A DNA stretch of 64,000 nt from Rhizobium ruizarguesonis (lineage in GTDB: Bacteria > Pseudomonadota > Alphaproteobacteria > Rhizobiales > Rhizobiaceae). This document shows, in pieces, positions 8,280 through 17,112 of this stretch. The notes under the pieces were generated by a model. That model was not told the origin of the DNA. It ran no database searches and saw only the letters and a program-made list of their open reading frames with translations. Position 1 is the first letter of the stretch. Each line of letters opens with the position of its first letter. The DNA lies in assembly GCF_012349115.1 (NCBI RefSeq), contig NZ_PQIG01000065.1, forward strand, positions 1 to 64,000, in the 5' to 3' direction. The position numbers were made by a program, and so were the translations under genes.

Positions 8280-9365
8280 ATGCATCACCTCGGCGAAGTT
8301 GTAATACGACGACAAAAAGAAAAGTTGATTGAAATCGTAAGGAAATTTGTAAGCCGGGGACAGCCTTACGTTATAATGAACTTTCCATCAAATAAAGATC
8401 CTGGTCATCATGCGAGTTGGCTTGGATTGTCGATGGTATTGCGAGAAGTAACGGGGCGCCCCCCGGTGCTGACTGGCAGCACTTCTAAAAGTATAGACGA
8501 GATAAAATCAACCCCAGGCGACGCTCCAATATTCATTTGCGGGGGGATCGACTTTGGAGACGCGCGGACGGGCAGGGATGATGTCCGCTACCGTTTGATG
8601 TGGAAATATCCGGATCGGACGATCATTCAGATGCCGCAAACCATTCATTTCGCGAACGAGTCGCTCAAGGAATACGCGAAACGTACGATTGGGAGGCATC
8701 GCAATTTTTTTTGCATGACGCGCGATGATCAGAGTTTCGAGCTAGCCAAAGCCAACTTCGATTGTGATGTAGAGGCTGGCCCGGACACGGCATTCGGCAT
8801 GGGAACGCTGAAACGGTTCGAAGCTGATCCCCTCAGGGTACTATATGTCATGCAGCCTCGTGGAGAGGACGACGTTGATATAGCGAAAGCGCGAGCGATT
8901 GCTGATGGACCTCTTACCAATTGGGTTAACGGTCCAAATAGTTTGTCGCGCATGCGCAAGTCGACCGTCGTCAAATCAGCGTTGCGGCATGGCTTTAGCC
9001 GCACCGAGATGATGGCCGAACATCGTGAGGATGTCGCTGCTCGATATGTCGAGTATGGCGTGAAGATCCTGTCCGGCGCGCAACGGATAATCACCAACCA
9101 TCTACACGGTCATATTCTCTGTCTTTTGCTGAATAAGCCGCATATCGCGGTTGCGAGGGAGGGAAGTAACCTACACGACGTCATCGACAGCCAGACTGGC
9201 GACAGCCCTCTGGTGGAGAAAGCGACAAATGCCAACGAGCTTTTAGTAGCAATGTCTCGCCTGCCGTATGAATTGGGAGGAGCTTGGTACAAGTCAAGTA
9301 AACCCATGAATCTAAACCCTACTATTCCCGTCCCAGATCTAATACCTCAACCCTCCATAGTCTGA
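8280..9365 (+). CDS. polysaccharide pyruvyl transferase family protein
   Basis: A 361-residue protein with the hallmarks of the polysaccharide pyruvyl transferase (CsaB/ExoV/PssM) family: IFICGGIDFGD near residue 82, IIQMPQTIHF near 118, and a C-terminal ITNHLHGHILCLLLNKPHI. Such enzymes add ketal pyruvate from phosphoenolpyruvate to sugars of exopolysaccharide or cell-wall polymers in the cytoplasm. Its sequence is markedly more AT-rich than the flanking genes. It is the first of three polysaccharide genes in one direction. The ATG at 8280 has only a weak purine-rich tract upstream, so the start is less certain than the identity. Confidence 0.82.
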   Translation: MHHLGEVVIRRQKEKLIEIVRKFVSRGQPYVIMNFPSNKDPGHHASWLGLSMVLREVTGRPPVLTGSTSKSIDEIKSTPGDAPIFICGGIDFGDARTGRDDVRYRLMWKYPDRTIIQMPQTIHFANESLKEYAKRTIGRHRNFFCMTRDDQSFELAKANFDCDVEAGPDTAFGMGTLKRFEADPLRVLYVMQPRGEDDVDIAKARAIADGPLTNWVNGPNSLSRMRKSTVVKSALRHGFSRTEMMAEHREDVAARYVEYGVKILSGAQRIITNHLHGHILCLLLNKPHIAVAREGSNLHDVIDSQTGDSPLVEKATNANELLVAMSRLPYELGGAWYKSSKPMNLNPTIPVPDLIPQPSIV

Positions 9366-9384
9366 TTCCCGGTAGGAGCTCACT

Positions 9385-10899
9385 TTGTCGGTTTTACAAG
9401 ACGACGATATTCTATTCAGCCATGTCAGTGAGAACCGATCCGCCGCAGCCGTTACGGGTGCTTTCTGGTCGGCGCTGAGTACGCTTATTCCGACAGTCCT
9501 TACCTTCGCTGTCTTTGTCGTGACATCTCGCGTTCTCCAGCCTCAGGATTTCGGTCTTGTCGCACTGGCATTCAGCATTGTGTCGTTTGCGGGCAGCTTT
9601 GGACCAACGGCATTTGGCGAAGCGATCATACAAAGAGCCGAAATCAGGCGAAGCCATCTGGATACGATATTCCTGCTTTCGCTCGCTTTTTCATTTTTGA
9701 TCTATGGCGCTTTGTGCATAGCCGCTTCGCCAATCGCGGCCTATGTGGGGCATGAGCAAATCACACCCCTGATTTACATCATGGGATTGAAGGTTTTCTT
9801 CGACTTCACGGCCGTCGTTCCGAATGCAATTGTCAATAGGAAGATGTCGTTTCATCTGGTAGCCGTCCGCACCGTGATTGCTACCATCACTTCTGCCTGC
9901 ATTTGCCTTGTTTTGGTTCTCGCGGGTTTCGGCTTGTGGGGGCTTGCGATTGCACAGATCGCGGCCACAGCGGCATCATGCGGCGCCGCTTTCTGGGGCG
10001 CCGGCTGGCGGCCCGGGCTTCACCTGAAGCGAGCAAGCCTGAACGAGCTCCTTCACTATGGGTTCTTTGCATCCGGCACTCGGTTTTTACAGACGATGAG
10101 CTTGGACAACTTGCTCATTGGGGTGCTCTTGAGCCCGGCAGCGCTCGGGATCTATAACTTTTCCAAGCGTTTGTTTGATATGATCAACAACGTCATCGCC
10201 GGCGGCTTAACATCTGTCACGCACGTCTTGCTTTCTTCATTGCGGTCCGATCCGAAGAAAGTTCGAGAAGCATTTCTAATGGCAACGTTTGGTTGCGCTC
10301 TGGTTTCGTACCCCGTATTCATTGGTCTTGCCGCCGTTGCCGATGATGCGATCACCACAATTTTCGGTGCCCATTGGATCGCGGCCGTTTGGCCGGTTCG
10401 GTTCTACTGCGTCATAGGATTGATGGCTGGGATCGGCTACGTGCAGGCATCCTTGATCAAGAGCCAAGGAGAGATGGATTGGTGGTTTTACTACCAGCTG
10501 GCACGAAACCTCCTCACACTCCTGACGATCGCAATTCTCTATCCTTATGGCGTCACGACGATTGTTTTCGCCATAATGATCGAAGTTCTGTTGTTTTGGC
10601 CGATCACCAGCTGGAAGGTTTCGCAACATATAGAGCTGAGTATCCCGGCATATCTGGCGCAATTCCTGCGGCCTACCGTAGCCTCTGCAGGAATGGTTGC
10701 AGTCGTTTTCCTCCTCCACGAATTGCTCATTCATTGGTCCCCGTATCCACGCTTGGCCGTGGAAATCCTTGCAGGCGGCATGGTTTACTGTGGCCTGATA
10801 TTCGTTCTGTGCAGAGCTCGTTTAAATATCTTGATCGGCAGTATAAAGCAGGCACGGCAGCGCAAAAGTAACAGGGGTGCGGTTGCCAACCCTGCATGA
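9385..10899 (+). CDS. Wzx-like polysaccharide flippase
   Basis: A 504-residue polytopic membrane protein of the polysaccharide transporter (MOP) superfamily, with about 12-14 hydrophobic helices. Characteristic segments include TVLTFAVFVVTSRVLQPQDFGLVALAFS near the N-terminus and YNFSKRLFDMINNVI in the middle. The likely role is moving lipid-linked repeat units of an exo- or lipopolysaccharide across the inner membrane. I use the TTG at 9385 because GGTAGGAG stands about seven bases before it. It follows the pyruvyl transferase by 19 bases, suggesting an operon. No polymerase or glycosyltransferase accompanies it. Confidence 0.87.
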   Translation: MSVLQDDDILFSHVSENRSAAAVTGAFWSALSTLIPTVLTFAVFVVTSRVLQPQDFGLVALAFSIVSFAGSFGPTAFGEAIIQRAEIRRSHLDTIFLLSLAFSFLIYGALCIAASPIAAYVGHEQITPLIYIMGLKVFFDFTAVVPNAIVNRKMSFHLVAVRTVIATITSACICLVLVLAGFGLWGLAIAQIAATAASCGAAFWGAGWRPGLHLKRASLNELLHYGFFASGTRFLQTMSLDNLLIGVLLSPAALGIYNFSKRLFDMINNVIAGGLTSVTHVLLSSLRSDPKKVREAFLMATFGCALVSYPVFIGLAAVADDAITTIFGAHWIAAVWPVRFYCVIGLMAGIGYVQASLIKSQGEMDWWFYYQLARNLLTLLTIAILYPYGVTTIVFAIMIEVLLFWPITSWKVSQHIELSIPAYLAQFLRPTVASAGMVAVVFLLHELLIHWSPYPRLAVEILAGGMVYCGLIFVLCRARLNILIGSIKQARQRKSNRGAVANPA

Positions 10900-11055
10900 T
10901 TTCCAGGCCCTAGCCGCATAGACCTGTGTTGCGATTTGAAGGATCTCGTCCTCAAGCCGTCATCTGAAATTATGAGAACGTCGCTTCGGTGATGTTCTCA
11001 TCCACCGCATCCGAACGCCTCTCAGACGCAAACGCGTAATAGGATAATCCATAAG

Positions 11056-12147
11056 ATGACTAGCCTCGACCGCGGTTATTCGCCACCGGCGATGGACGAC
11101 GTAGGAGTCTCGGTTGCCGACCGCAACCGTTACTATACGCTCGATGCAATGCGCGGATTTGCCGCTATGTGTGTTGTCGCCACACATTTCCGGGAGAGCT
11201 ATGCGCCTTCAGCCTATCTGGCAGTCGATTTTTTCTTCGTTCTCAGCGGATTTATTATCGCAGATATTTACGGAAAACGGCTCGCTCGCGGTCTGCTGTT
11301 CCAGTCGTTTATGGCGGCCCGCATCAAGCGTCTTTATCCGCTCTATTTGATCGGAATTCTGGTCGGCCTCATACAGATCATTCTGTTAACAAGCTGGGGG
11401 CTGAGAGATCAAAGTGTTATCGACCTGCTGGCGTCGACGACTGCGAACACGTTCTTTCTGCCCAGCCCAATGTATTTCCTTCAAGCGAACCCGATGCAAG
11501 GAATGTTTCCAATCAACGGTCCGGCGTGGTCGATGTTCTGGGAATTGTTGGTGAATATAGTCTTCGCCCTGTGGCTTTTTCGGCTCTCTATCCGAGCCCT
11601 CTGCGGAGTTGCATTGGTCTCGGCTGCATGTTTGGTTTTTGTCGGTCTTAAATACGGCATGTTGAATATTGGCTGGGAGTGGCCCTCCGCGGTAGGTGGC
11701 CTGCCAAGGGTGATGTTTTCATTTACTGCAGGGGTCGTGATAAGCCGGCTATTCGGCGGCATTCCCGCTTGGAGGAAGGGCTGGGCCGCCATTGTGCCAT
11801 GCCTTCTTCTGATGATTTGCATTGCGGCGCCGGTTCCTGCCGTGCTGCGGCCGTACTACGACTTGATGTTCGCGATGGCCTTGGCGCCGCTCATCGTGAC
11901 TCTTGGCCTCTTTTTGGAGATGCCTGCAAAAGCAGAGGCTTTGGCGACATGGATTGGGTATATCTCCTACCCAATCTACATCCTACATCGAGGTGCGATC
12001 GGTGTGTTCAAGCCGGTTGCGGCGTCGATTGGATTGAATAACCCTCTCGCATTCTCAGTGTTTCTCAGCGCGGTCGTATGTTTCGCTTATGTGACCGCTC
12101 GTCTCGTTGACAAAACTATGGCTACGCGGACCCGTCGAGCTCGATAA
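11056..12147 (+). CDS. acyltransferase 3 family membrane protein
   Basis: A 363-residue integral membrane acyltransferase (OafA/NodX/ExoZ-like family). The opening YYTLDAMRGFAAMCVVATHF carries the family's R-G-x-A and His signature, and LAVDFFFVLSGFIIADIYGKRL is the next conserved block. About ten hydrophobic helices follow. These proteins O-acetylate or O-acylate surface polysaccharides or Nod factors. Its position beside a flippase and pyruvyl transferase suggests decoration of the same polymer. Moderately AT-rich like its neighbours. Confidence 0.88.
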   Translation: MTSLDRGYSPPAMDDVGVSVADRNRYYTLDAMRGFAAMCVVATHFRESYAPSAYLAVDFFFVLSGFIIADIYGKRLARGLLFQSFMAARIKRLYPLYLIGILVGLIQIILLTSWGLRDQSVIDLLASTTANTFFLPSPMYFLQANPMQGMFPINGPAWSMFWELLVNIVFALWLFRLSIRALCGVALVSAACLVFVGLKYGMLNIGWEWPSAVGGLPRVMFSFTAGVVISRLFGGIPAWRKGWAAIVPCLLLMICIAAPVPAVLRPYYDLMFAMALAPLIVTLGLFLEMPAKAEALATWIGYISYPIYILHRGAIGVFKPVAASIGLNNPLAFSVFLSAVVCFAYVTARLVDKTMATRTRRAR

Positions 12148-12175
12148 CTTTGCGTCGGCTTTCCTGGGGCTGAGA

Positions 12176-12493
12176 ATGGTCGGTCAACCGCTCGTCGTGA
12201 AGTTGATATTTTTTACCTGCTTCGGCACATTTGCCGTGAGCTTCGCAGTTGCTTTCTGGGTGATCATCAGGGTGCTCTTTGAGACCGACTGTTTGGTAGA
12301 TAAGCCGGAAGATCAGGGCCTCAGCTGGCGGGAACGGCAAGCACGCAAGCGCAGCCGCTTCGACAGGTACTATGTCGCTGAGGAGTTTCGTTCATTGCGT
12401 AAGGCAGCCGCCATCGTCCAGACAGGTTGCGCTTTATCCTTCGGCTCCTTTATATTGCTGGGCTTATTGTTTGGCGAAAGAGCGTCTCATTAG
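12176..12493 (+). CDS. small membrane protein of unknown function
   Basis: A protein of 105 residues from the ATG at 12176 (128 if a TTG at 12107 inside the acyltransferase gene is used). Two hydrophobic segments (about residues 5-35 and 80-100) flank a charged cytoplasmic-looking loop rich in Arg and Lys (WRERQARKRSRFDRYYVAEEFRSLRKA). I do not recognise a family. It closes the polysaccharide patch and is followed 43 bases later by the convergent end of the Tad locus. Confidence 0.5.
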   Translation: MVGQPLVVKLIFFTCFGTFAVSFAVAFWVIIRVLFETDCLVDKPEDQGLSWRERQARKRSRFDRYYVAEEFRSLRKAAAIVQTGCALSFGSFILLGLLFGERASH

Positions 12494-12536
12494 GTTCGAA
12501 CCACGCCTTCCGGTCAAATGCCCATCAAACCGTCGA

Positions 12537-13415
12537 TCAGCGGCGGGCGGGCGGCTTCATGGCGGCGCGGCGCTGCAGCGCGAAACGCGCGGCCGAGCAG
12601 TTGATGTCGGGGACGAGATCGTAGGTCTGCTGGTAGAGGCTCCGCGCCAGCGTATTGTTGCCGCGGTTTTCCGAGGCAAGGGCGGCAAGGGCCGTGCGCT
12701 TGTAGGCCTCGACAATCGGCTCGGCGGCCTTTGCCAGCGCGGCGTCGTCAGCCGGTTCGGCTGCAAGCGAAAGGGCGGCATAGCTTGCCTCGCCATCCCT
12801 GCCGACACGGCCGCCGACAGCCCCGTTGAAACTTTGTTCGGAGACCTGGCGCATGCGCCTGGCATTCTTGATGCATGTCGGAATGCGGCCAGCTTCCGCA
12901 TTGATGCGCTCTGCCGTCGGGCCACTTTCCGCGCTGCTGCCGCCAGATAGGATCACGTAGCCGATGATGCCGACGATGGCGAGATAGGCGACCCCCATGC
13001 CGGCCAGGAAGGCCGGCTGTTTGAGCAGCGACTTCTTCGGCTTGTCGTCACTTGCCTTGGAGGCCTCCTTCTTCGGCGGGTCCTTGGCGGCGGCCTTGAC
13101 GACGAATTGGAATTCGACGTCCTTGCCGAGACGGAAGCTGTCGCCGGCCTTCAGCGAGGCCGTCTGCAACAGCGCTTCGCCGCGCAGCATGATCGGGTTC
13201 AGTCCCATGCGGCGAATGATGAAGCCGCCGTCGCTCTGCCGCTCGATGCGGGCATGGATCGGCGCTAGGAACGGATCGTCGACGACGATATCGGCATTGG
13301 AAGCCCGGCCGATCGACATTTCCGGCCGGTCGAGCACATGGCTGCGGCTCTGGCCGCCGGGACCGGTCTGCAGAAGGCTTGGTTTGTTTCCGCGAAAGAA
13401 GGAAAGAAAGGCCAT
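12537..13415 (-). CDS. FHA-domain membrane protein of the Tad-like locus
   Basis: A 292-residue protein. Residues about 25-100 form a canonical forkhead-associated domain (IGRASNADIVVDDPFLAPIHARIE contains the GR and His core), which binds phosphothreonine peptides. A Lys/Ala/Pro-rich linker follows, then one transmembrane helix (about 140-162), then a roughly 130-residue C-terminal region that should be periplasmic. It is the last gene of the minus-strand pilus-type operon and lies three bases from tadC. The FHA domain suggests that assembly is regulated by phosphorylation. No kinase gene is present in the window. Confidence 0.8.
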   Translation of the reverse strand: MAFLSFFRGNKPSLLQTGPGGQSRSHVLDRPEMSIGRASNADIVVDDPFLAPIHARIERQSDGGFIIRRMGLNPIMLRGEALLQTASLKAGDSFRLGKDVEFQFVVKAAAKDPPKKEASKASDDKPKKSLLKQPAFLAGMGVAYLAIVGIIGYVILSGGSSAESGPTAERINAEAGRIPTCIKNARRMRQVSEQSFNGAVGGRVGRDGEASYAALSLAAEPADDAALAKAAEPIVEAYKRTALAALASENRGNNTLARSLYQQTYDLVPDINCSAARFALQRRAAMKPPARR

Positions 13416-13417
13416 GA

Positions 13418-14320
13418 TCAGAACATCCCACTCGACATCATCTCGACAATTGCAGGCGCCAGCACCAGAAGCAGGATCGACACGACGATCATCATCGCCG
13501 GCATGACGATCTTGGCCTTCAGCTTTTCACTGGCCCTGTCGGCCTTTTCCCAGCGGCGGAAGCGCAGGTCGCGCGCATGTTCGCGCAGCAACTCCACACG
13601 GTTGCTGCCCTCGACTTCGCCCTGGATCACGGCGCGGATGACGCGGATGACTTCTTCGGCGGTCATGCGACGCTCCAGACGCTGCAGGGCCTCGATCATG
13701 CCGGTGCCGAGCGCCACGTCCTTCAGCGTCTGTTCGATCTCCTCGCTCATGACGGTGCCGGGTGCGGCCTCGGCATAAAGCCTCAGGCTTTCCGGCAAGG
13801 TCGCTTGCGCTTGCTGCGTCATGACGACGAGATCGAGGAAATAGGGAAATTCGCGCGAAATGCGTTCCTTGCGGTCCTGCGCCTTGTCATCGGCGACGAC
13901 CCAGAAATAGATGGCGGGGATCAGGCCGAGGATCAGCCCGGCCACCAGCCCGCCGATCACGCTGCCGCTGGCAATGCCGAACAATAAGCCGAGCACGACG
14001 AAACCGAAGAGGCTCAGAACGACGAGAAGCGCGATATATTCCCGCCCCGTCACGCCGCCGAAGGGCCGACCGCCATAGATCAGCTTCTGCTCGAGCTGCG
14101 CGCCGTAATCGGCCAGGAACGGCTCGAAATGCGTCAGCACGAATTCGACCGGCGTGCGCATGCCGATGCTGTCGACGATATTCGGCGGCGGACCATCGCC
14201 GCCTGCGGACCGGCGCACCACCTGAATGCTGCCGAGCATGTCGCCGATCCACCAGACGAACAGCGCTGCGGTGATCCCGGCAAAGACGACGGCGATGAGG
14301 CCAAGAGGTATCTGAGACAT
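13418..14320 (-). CDS. tadC: TadC-like type II secretion F-domain membrane protein
   Basis: A 300-residue inner-membrane platform protein of Tad/Flp pilus systems. One helix lies at the N-terminus, two in the middle (about 95-145) and one at the C-terminus, with a cytoplasmic T2SSF domain at about 155-270 (FPYFLDLVVMTQQAQATLPESL). It pairs with TadB to anchor the motor ATPase. Its start codon overlaps the tadB stop by one base (TGATG), implying translational coupling. Confidence 0.88.
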   Translation of the reverse strand: MSQIPLGLIAVVFAGITAALFVWWIGDMLGSIQVVRRSAGGDGPPPNIVDSIGMRTPVEFVLTHFEPFLADYGAQLEQKLIYGGRPFGGVTGREYIALLVVLSLFGFVVLGLLFGIASGSVIGGLVAGLILGLIPAIYFWVVADDKAQDRKERISREFPYFLDLVVMTQQAQATLPESLRLYAEAAPGTVMSEEIEQTLKDVALGTGMIEALQRLERRMTAEEVIRVIRAVIQGEVEGSNRVELLREHARDLRFRRWEKADRASEKLKAKIVMPAMMIVVSILLLVLAPAIVEMMSSGMF

Positions 14321-15183
14321 CAGACCGACACCTTCATCATCGAGCGCATCCAGAAGAAACCGGTCGCGTAAAGTATGGCGCCGACGATCGCGATGACGAT
14401 GCCGATGGCGTTGCCGAACACCTTGTCGATCAGTTCCGGCTGGCCGAAGAAGATCATCAGGATCATGAACAGCGCACCGCCGTTGACGACGCGGAAATTC
14501 ATGCGCGCCTGCGACGACGAGGTCGTGATCTTCTGGTCGAGCTTCCAGATTTCCTTGAAGGATTTCGACATTTCCGTCAGCGGCTCGGAAATGTCGCCGC
14601 CCTGGCGGGCAAAGAGACCGAGGGCCGCATCGACCATCTTGAAGTGCAGGCTCGGCACGTTGCGGCCGTGGCGGTCAAGCGCCTCGACCAGGCCGATGCC
14701 GAGCTTCTGTTCGCGGGCGATGCGTTCGAACTCGCGCGAGGCCGGCATCTGGCCGGTATCGGCCACCGCATTGACGGCGATGGCGAGCGGCTTGCCGGTG
14801 CGCACCGCCGAGACGATCTGGTCGACGGCGTAGGGGAGTTGCGATTCGATCTGCAGCCAGCGCCGCTGCAGAAAATAACGGATCACGCCTTTGGGCAGGA
14901 AGATGGCGACCGGGATGGCGACGACGACGCCGAAGATCGGCCCGAAAATCAGCGAGACCACCACGAAGACGACGATCGCCGTGATGGCGTAGGCGAGGAT
15001 CATCGTATAGGGCGGAACGGCATCGCGCCCGAAGACCTGTGCCGCCTCGCTGGCGAGCGCGATGTCACGTTCGGTTGCGCGTAAGAGCGGCGCCGGCCAG
15101 CGCACCGGCGCGCCCCAGACGAGCAGTCCGGCCGTCACTGCGCCGAGGGCGACCGCAAAAATCTGCAGAATGCTGATATTCAT
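14320..15183 (-). CDS. tadB: TadB-like type II secretion F-domain membrane protein
   Basis: A 287-residue platform protein. An N-terminal helix (ISILQIFAVALGAVTAGLLVW) is followed by a central pair of helices, a cytoplasmic T2SSF domain (LPYAVDQIVSAVRTGKPL..., about 125-240) and two C-terminal helices. The start is placed at the ATG at 15183, because the longer frame extends into the preceding cpaF gene with non-coding-like residues. It lies ten bases after the cpaF stop and overlaps tadC by one base. Confidence 0.88.
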   Translation of the reverse strand: MNISILQIFAVALGAVTAGLLVWGAPVRWPAPLLRATERDIALASEAAQVFGRDAVPPYTMILAYAITAIVVFVVVSLIFGPIFGVVVAIPVAIFLPKGVIRYFLQRRWLQIESQLPYAVDQIVSAVRTGKPLAIAVNAVADTGQMPASREFERIAREQKLGIGLVEALDRHGRNVPSLHFKMVDAALGLFARQGGDISEPLTEMSKSFKEIWKLDQKITTSSSQARMNFRVVNGGALFMILMIFFGQPELIDKVFGNAIGIVIAIVGAILYATGFFWMRSMMKVSV

Positions 15184-15193
15184 CGCTTCCCCC

Positions 15194-17092
15194 TCAGACG
15201 AACATGTCCAGTTTTTCGATCTCGCCGTCCTCGCCGAACTCGACGAGCTCGGCGACGAAGCTCGGCAGATAACCGGTGAAGGCATGCACGGCCTGTCCGC
15301 CGGCGCGCCCGACGAGATTGAAGATCGGCTCGACAATGATGAGGCCGGTATCCGGATCGATGCCGATCACCTCGGATATTTCGGTGACGGCGCGCCGGCC
15401 GTTCGCCAGTCGGTTCAGCTGCACGACGAGCTCGACGGCGGCAACGATCTGCTGGCGGATCGCCATGACAGGTAGAGAGCTCTGCCCCTGCAGCACCATC
15501 ACCTCCAGGCGGGTCATCATGTCCTGTGGTGTGTTGGCATGCGCCGTCGTCATCGAGCCGGCATGGCCGGTGTTCATCGCCTGCAGCATGTCGATCGCCT
15601 CCGCACCGCGGCACTCGCCGACGATGATGCGGTCGGGCCGCATGCGCAGCGCGTTGCGCACGAGATCGCGGATGGTGACACTGGTCTCGGACTCCGCCGT
15701 CTTCGGCCGCGATTGCAGATAGACGACATGGATCCCGTCGAGTTGCAGTTCCGACGTATCCTCGACGGCAACGACGCGCTCGCCGATCGGGATGAACTGC
15801 GACAGGCTGTTCAAGAGCGTCGTCTTGCCGGAGCCGGTACCGCCTGAGACGACGATGTTCTTGCGCGAGCGGACGGCCGCCTCGAGGAAGGCGCGCATCG
15901 GCTCGCTGAGCGCACCGGCGGTCACCAGCTTGCTGATATCGAGCCGCGACTTACCGCCGAACTTGCGGATGGTGAGGCAGGCGCCCTTGACCGCCAGCGG
16001 CGGAATGACGGCGTTGACGCGTGAGCCGTCCGGCATGCGGAAGTCGGCCATCGCCTCGCTCTCGTTGATCGAGCGGTTGGAATCGACGGCGATGCGCTCG
16101 ATCACCTTCATCAGCTGCCGCTCATTGGCGAAGGCGAAAGGATAGCGTTCCAGCAGGCCGAATTTTTCGACGTAGATCTCGTCATAGCGCGTCACCATGA
16201 TTTCCGAGATGACGTCGAGATCCATCAGCTCGGAGATCGTCCCCCAGCGATACATCAGCTCCTCGATATTGGAGCGCAGGTGCATATGGGCGATCTCGTA
16301 GCGGTCGCCGGCGTTGAAAAGAGCCTGCCGGGACTGGAAGGCGGCGCTGAACCGCGTATCGAGCTGGGCGAAGTCCGAGCGGGTGGATTCGAAGTTCAGC
16401 TTGAGCTGCAGGGCCGAAATCAGCGCCTTGCCGACGTCGAAGAGGCGGCGATTGTCCTGCTCCTCGCGCGCGAGGCTTGCGGCATTCGACGAGGCGTCAC
16501 GCCGGCCCGTGCGGGCGATGCGTTTTGCCAGCCATCGATAGACGGCGTTCTTGATGACAAGGATAACGAGATCCTGCGGCGCGCTGTCGAGCGCCTCCTT
16601 GATGAACATGTCGAGACGCTCGCGGATACGGGTGCGCGTCTCCTCGCGGCCGAAATCGGAGGATTTCACCAGCCGGTCATACTGCGTGTCCTTCAGCAGG
16701 CGCTCGTGAATTTCCATCTGCAGGGCGAGCACGCGTTCCTGATCGGGAAACTGCGTGACCGCTACGGGGGCCGCGGCCGGCTCGACGAGCTCGATCGTGA
16801 CGTTCGGCACCCAGATCGACATGCCGGCCGATACCGCAACCGGCGTGCCGGCTCGAAGCGGCTGATCGTCGACGCGCGTCGGGTTGCGGCCGTGATGCTG
16901 CACCGACCATCCCTGGCCCGATTTCCGCAGCACGAATTGCGGCGAAGAGACGTGGCTGCCGCGCAGCCGCACGACGCCCGCGCCGGCGGGGAGCGTCAGC
17001 GTGCTGCTTTCGCCAACGAAATAAGTCTCGTTCGCCGAGAGCGGGATCACCTCCCGACCGCTGCCGTCCTCATAGGAAATCTTCAACAGCAT
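15194..17092 (-). CDS. cpaF: CpaF/TadA secretion ATPase with N-terminal FHA-like domain
   Basis: A 632-residue traffic ATPase, well above the roughly 400-500 residues usual for CpaF. Residues about 130-632 are the CpaF/VirB11-type motor with Walker A GGTGSGKTT near 415, the Asp box (VVAVEDTSELQL), Walker B-like MRPDRIIVGECRGAEA and the His box (GHAGSMTTAHANT). The first about 105 residues look like an FHA-fold module (SSPQFVLRKSGQGWSV, then GRNPTRVDDQPL), though the canonical GR and Ser-Arg core is weak. It energises pilus assembly in the cytoplasm. A second CpaF at 23496 lacks this extension. Confidence 0.9.
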   Translation of the reverse strand: MLLKISYEDGSGREVIPLSANETYFVGESSTLTLPAGAGVVRLRGSHVSSPQFVLRKSGQGWSVQHHGRNPTRVDDQPLRAGTPVAVSAGMSIWVPNVTIELVEPAAAPVAVTQFPDQERVLALQMEIHERLLKDTQYDRLVKSSDFGREETRTRIRERLDMFIKEALDSAPQDLVILVIKNAVYRWLAKRIARTGRRDASSNAASLAREEQDNRRLFDVGKALISALQLKLNFESTRSDFAQLDTRFSAAFQSRQALFNAGDRYEIAHMHLRSNIEELMYRWGTISELMDLDVISEIMVTRYDEIYVEKFGLLERYPFAFANERQLMKVIERIAVDSNRSINESEAMADFRMPDGSRVNAVIPPLAVKGACLTIRKFGGKSRLDISKLVTAGALSEPMRAFLEAAVRSRKNIVVSGGTGSGKTTLLNSLSQFIPIGERVVAVEDTSELQLDGIHVVYLQSRPKTAESETSVTIRDLVRNALRMRPDRIIVGECRGAEAIDMLQAMNTGHAGSMTTAHANTPQDMMTRLEVMVLQGQSSLPVMAIRQQIVAAVELVVQLNRLANGRRAVTEISEVIGIDPDTGLIIVEPIFNLVGRAGGQAVHAFTGYLPSFVAELVEFGEDGEIEKLDMFV

Positions 17093-17112
17093 GGCTCATT
17101 CCCCCGCGACGG

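Noticed and set aside
8150-8332. 60-residue frame before the pyruvyl transferase gene
   Set aside because: AT-rich, overlaps the next gene and lacks a ribosome site or similarity.
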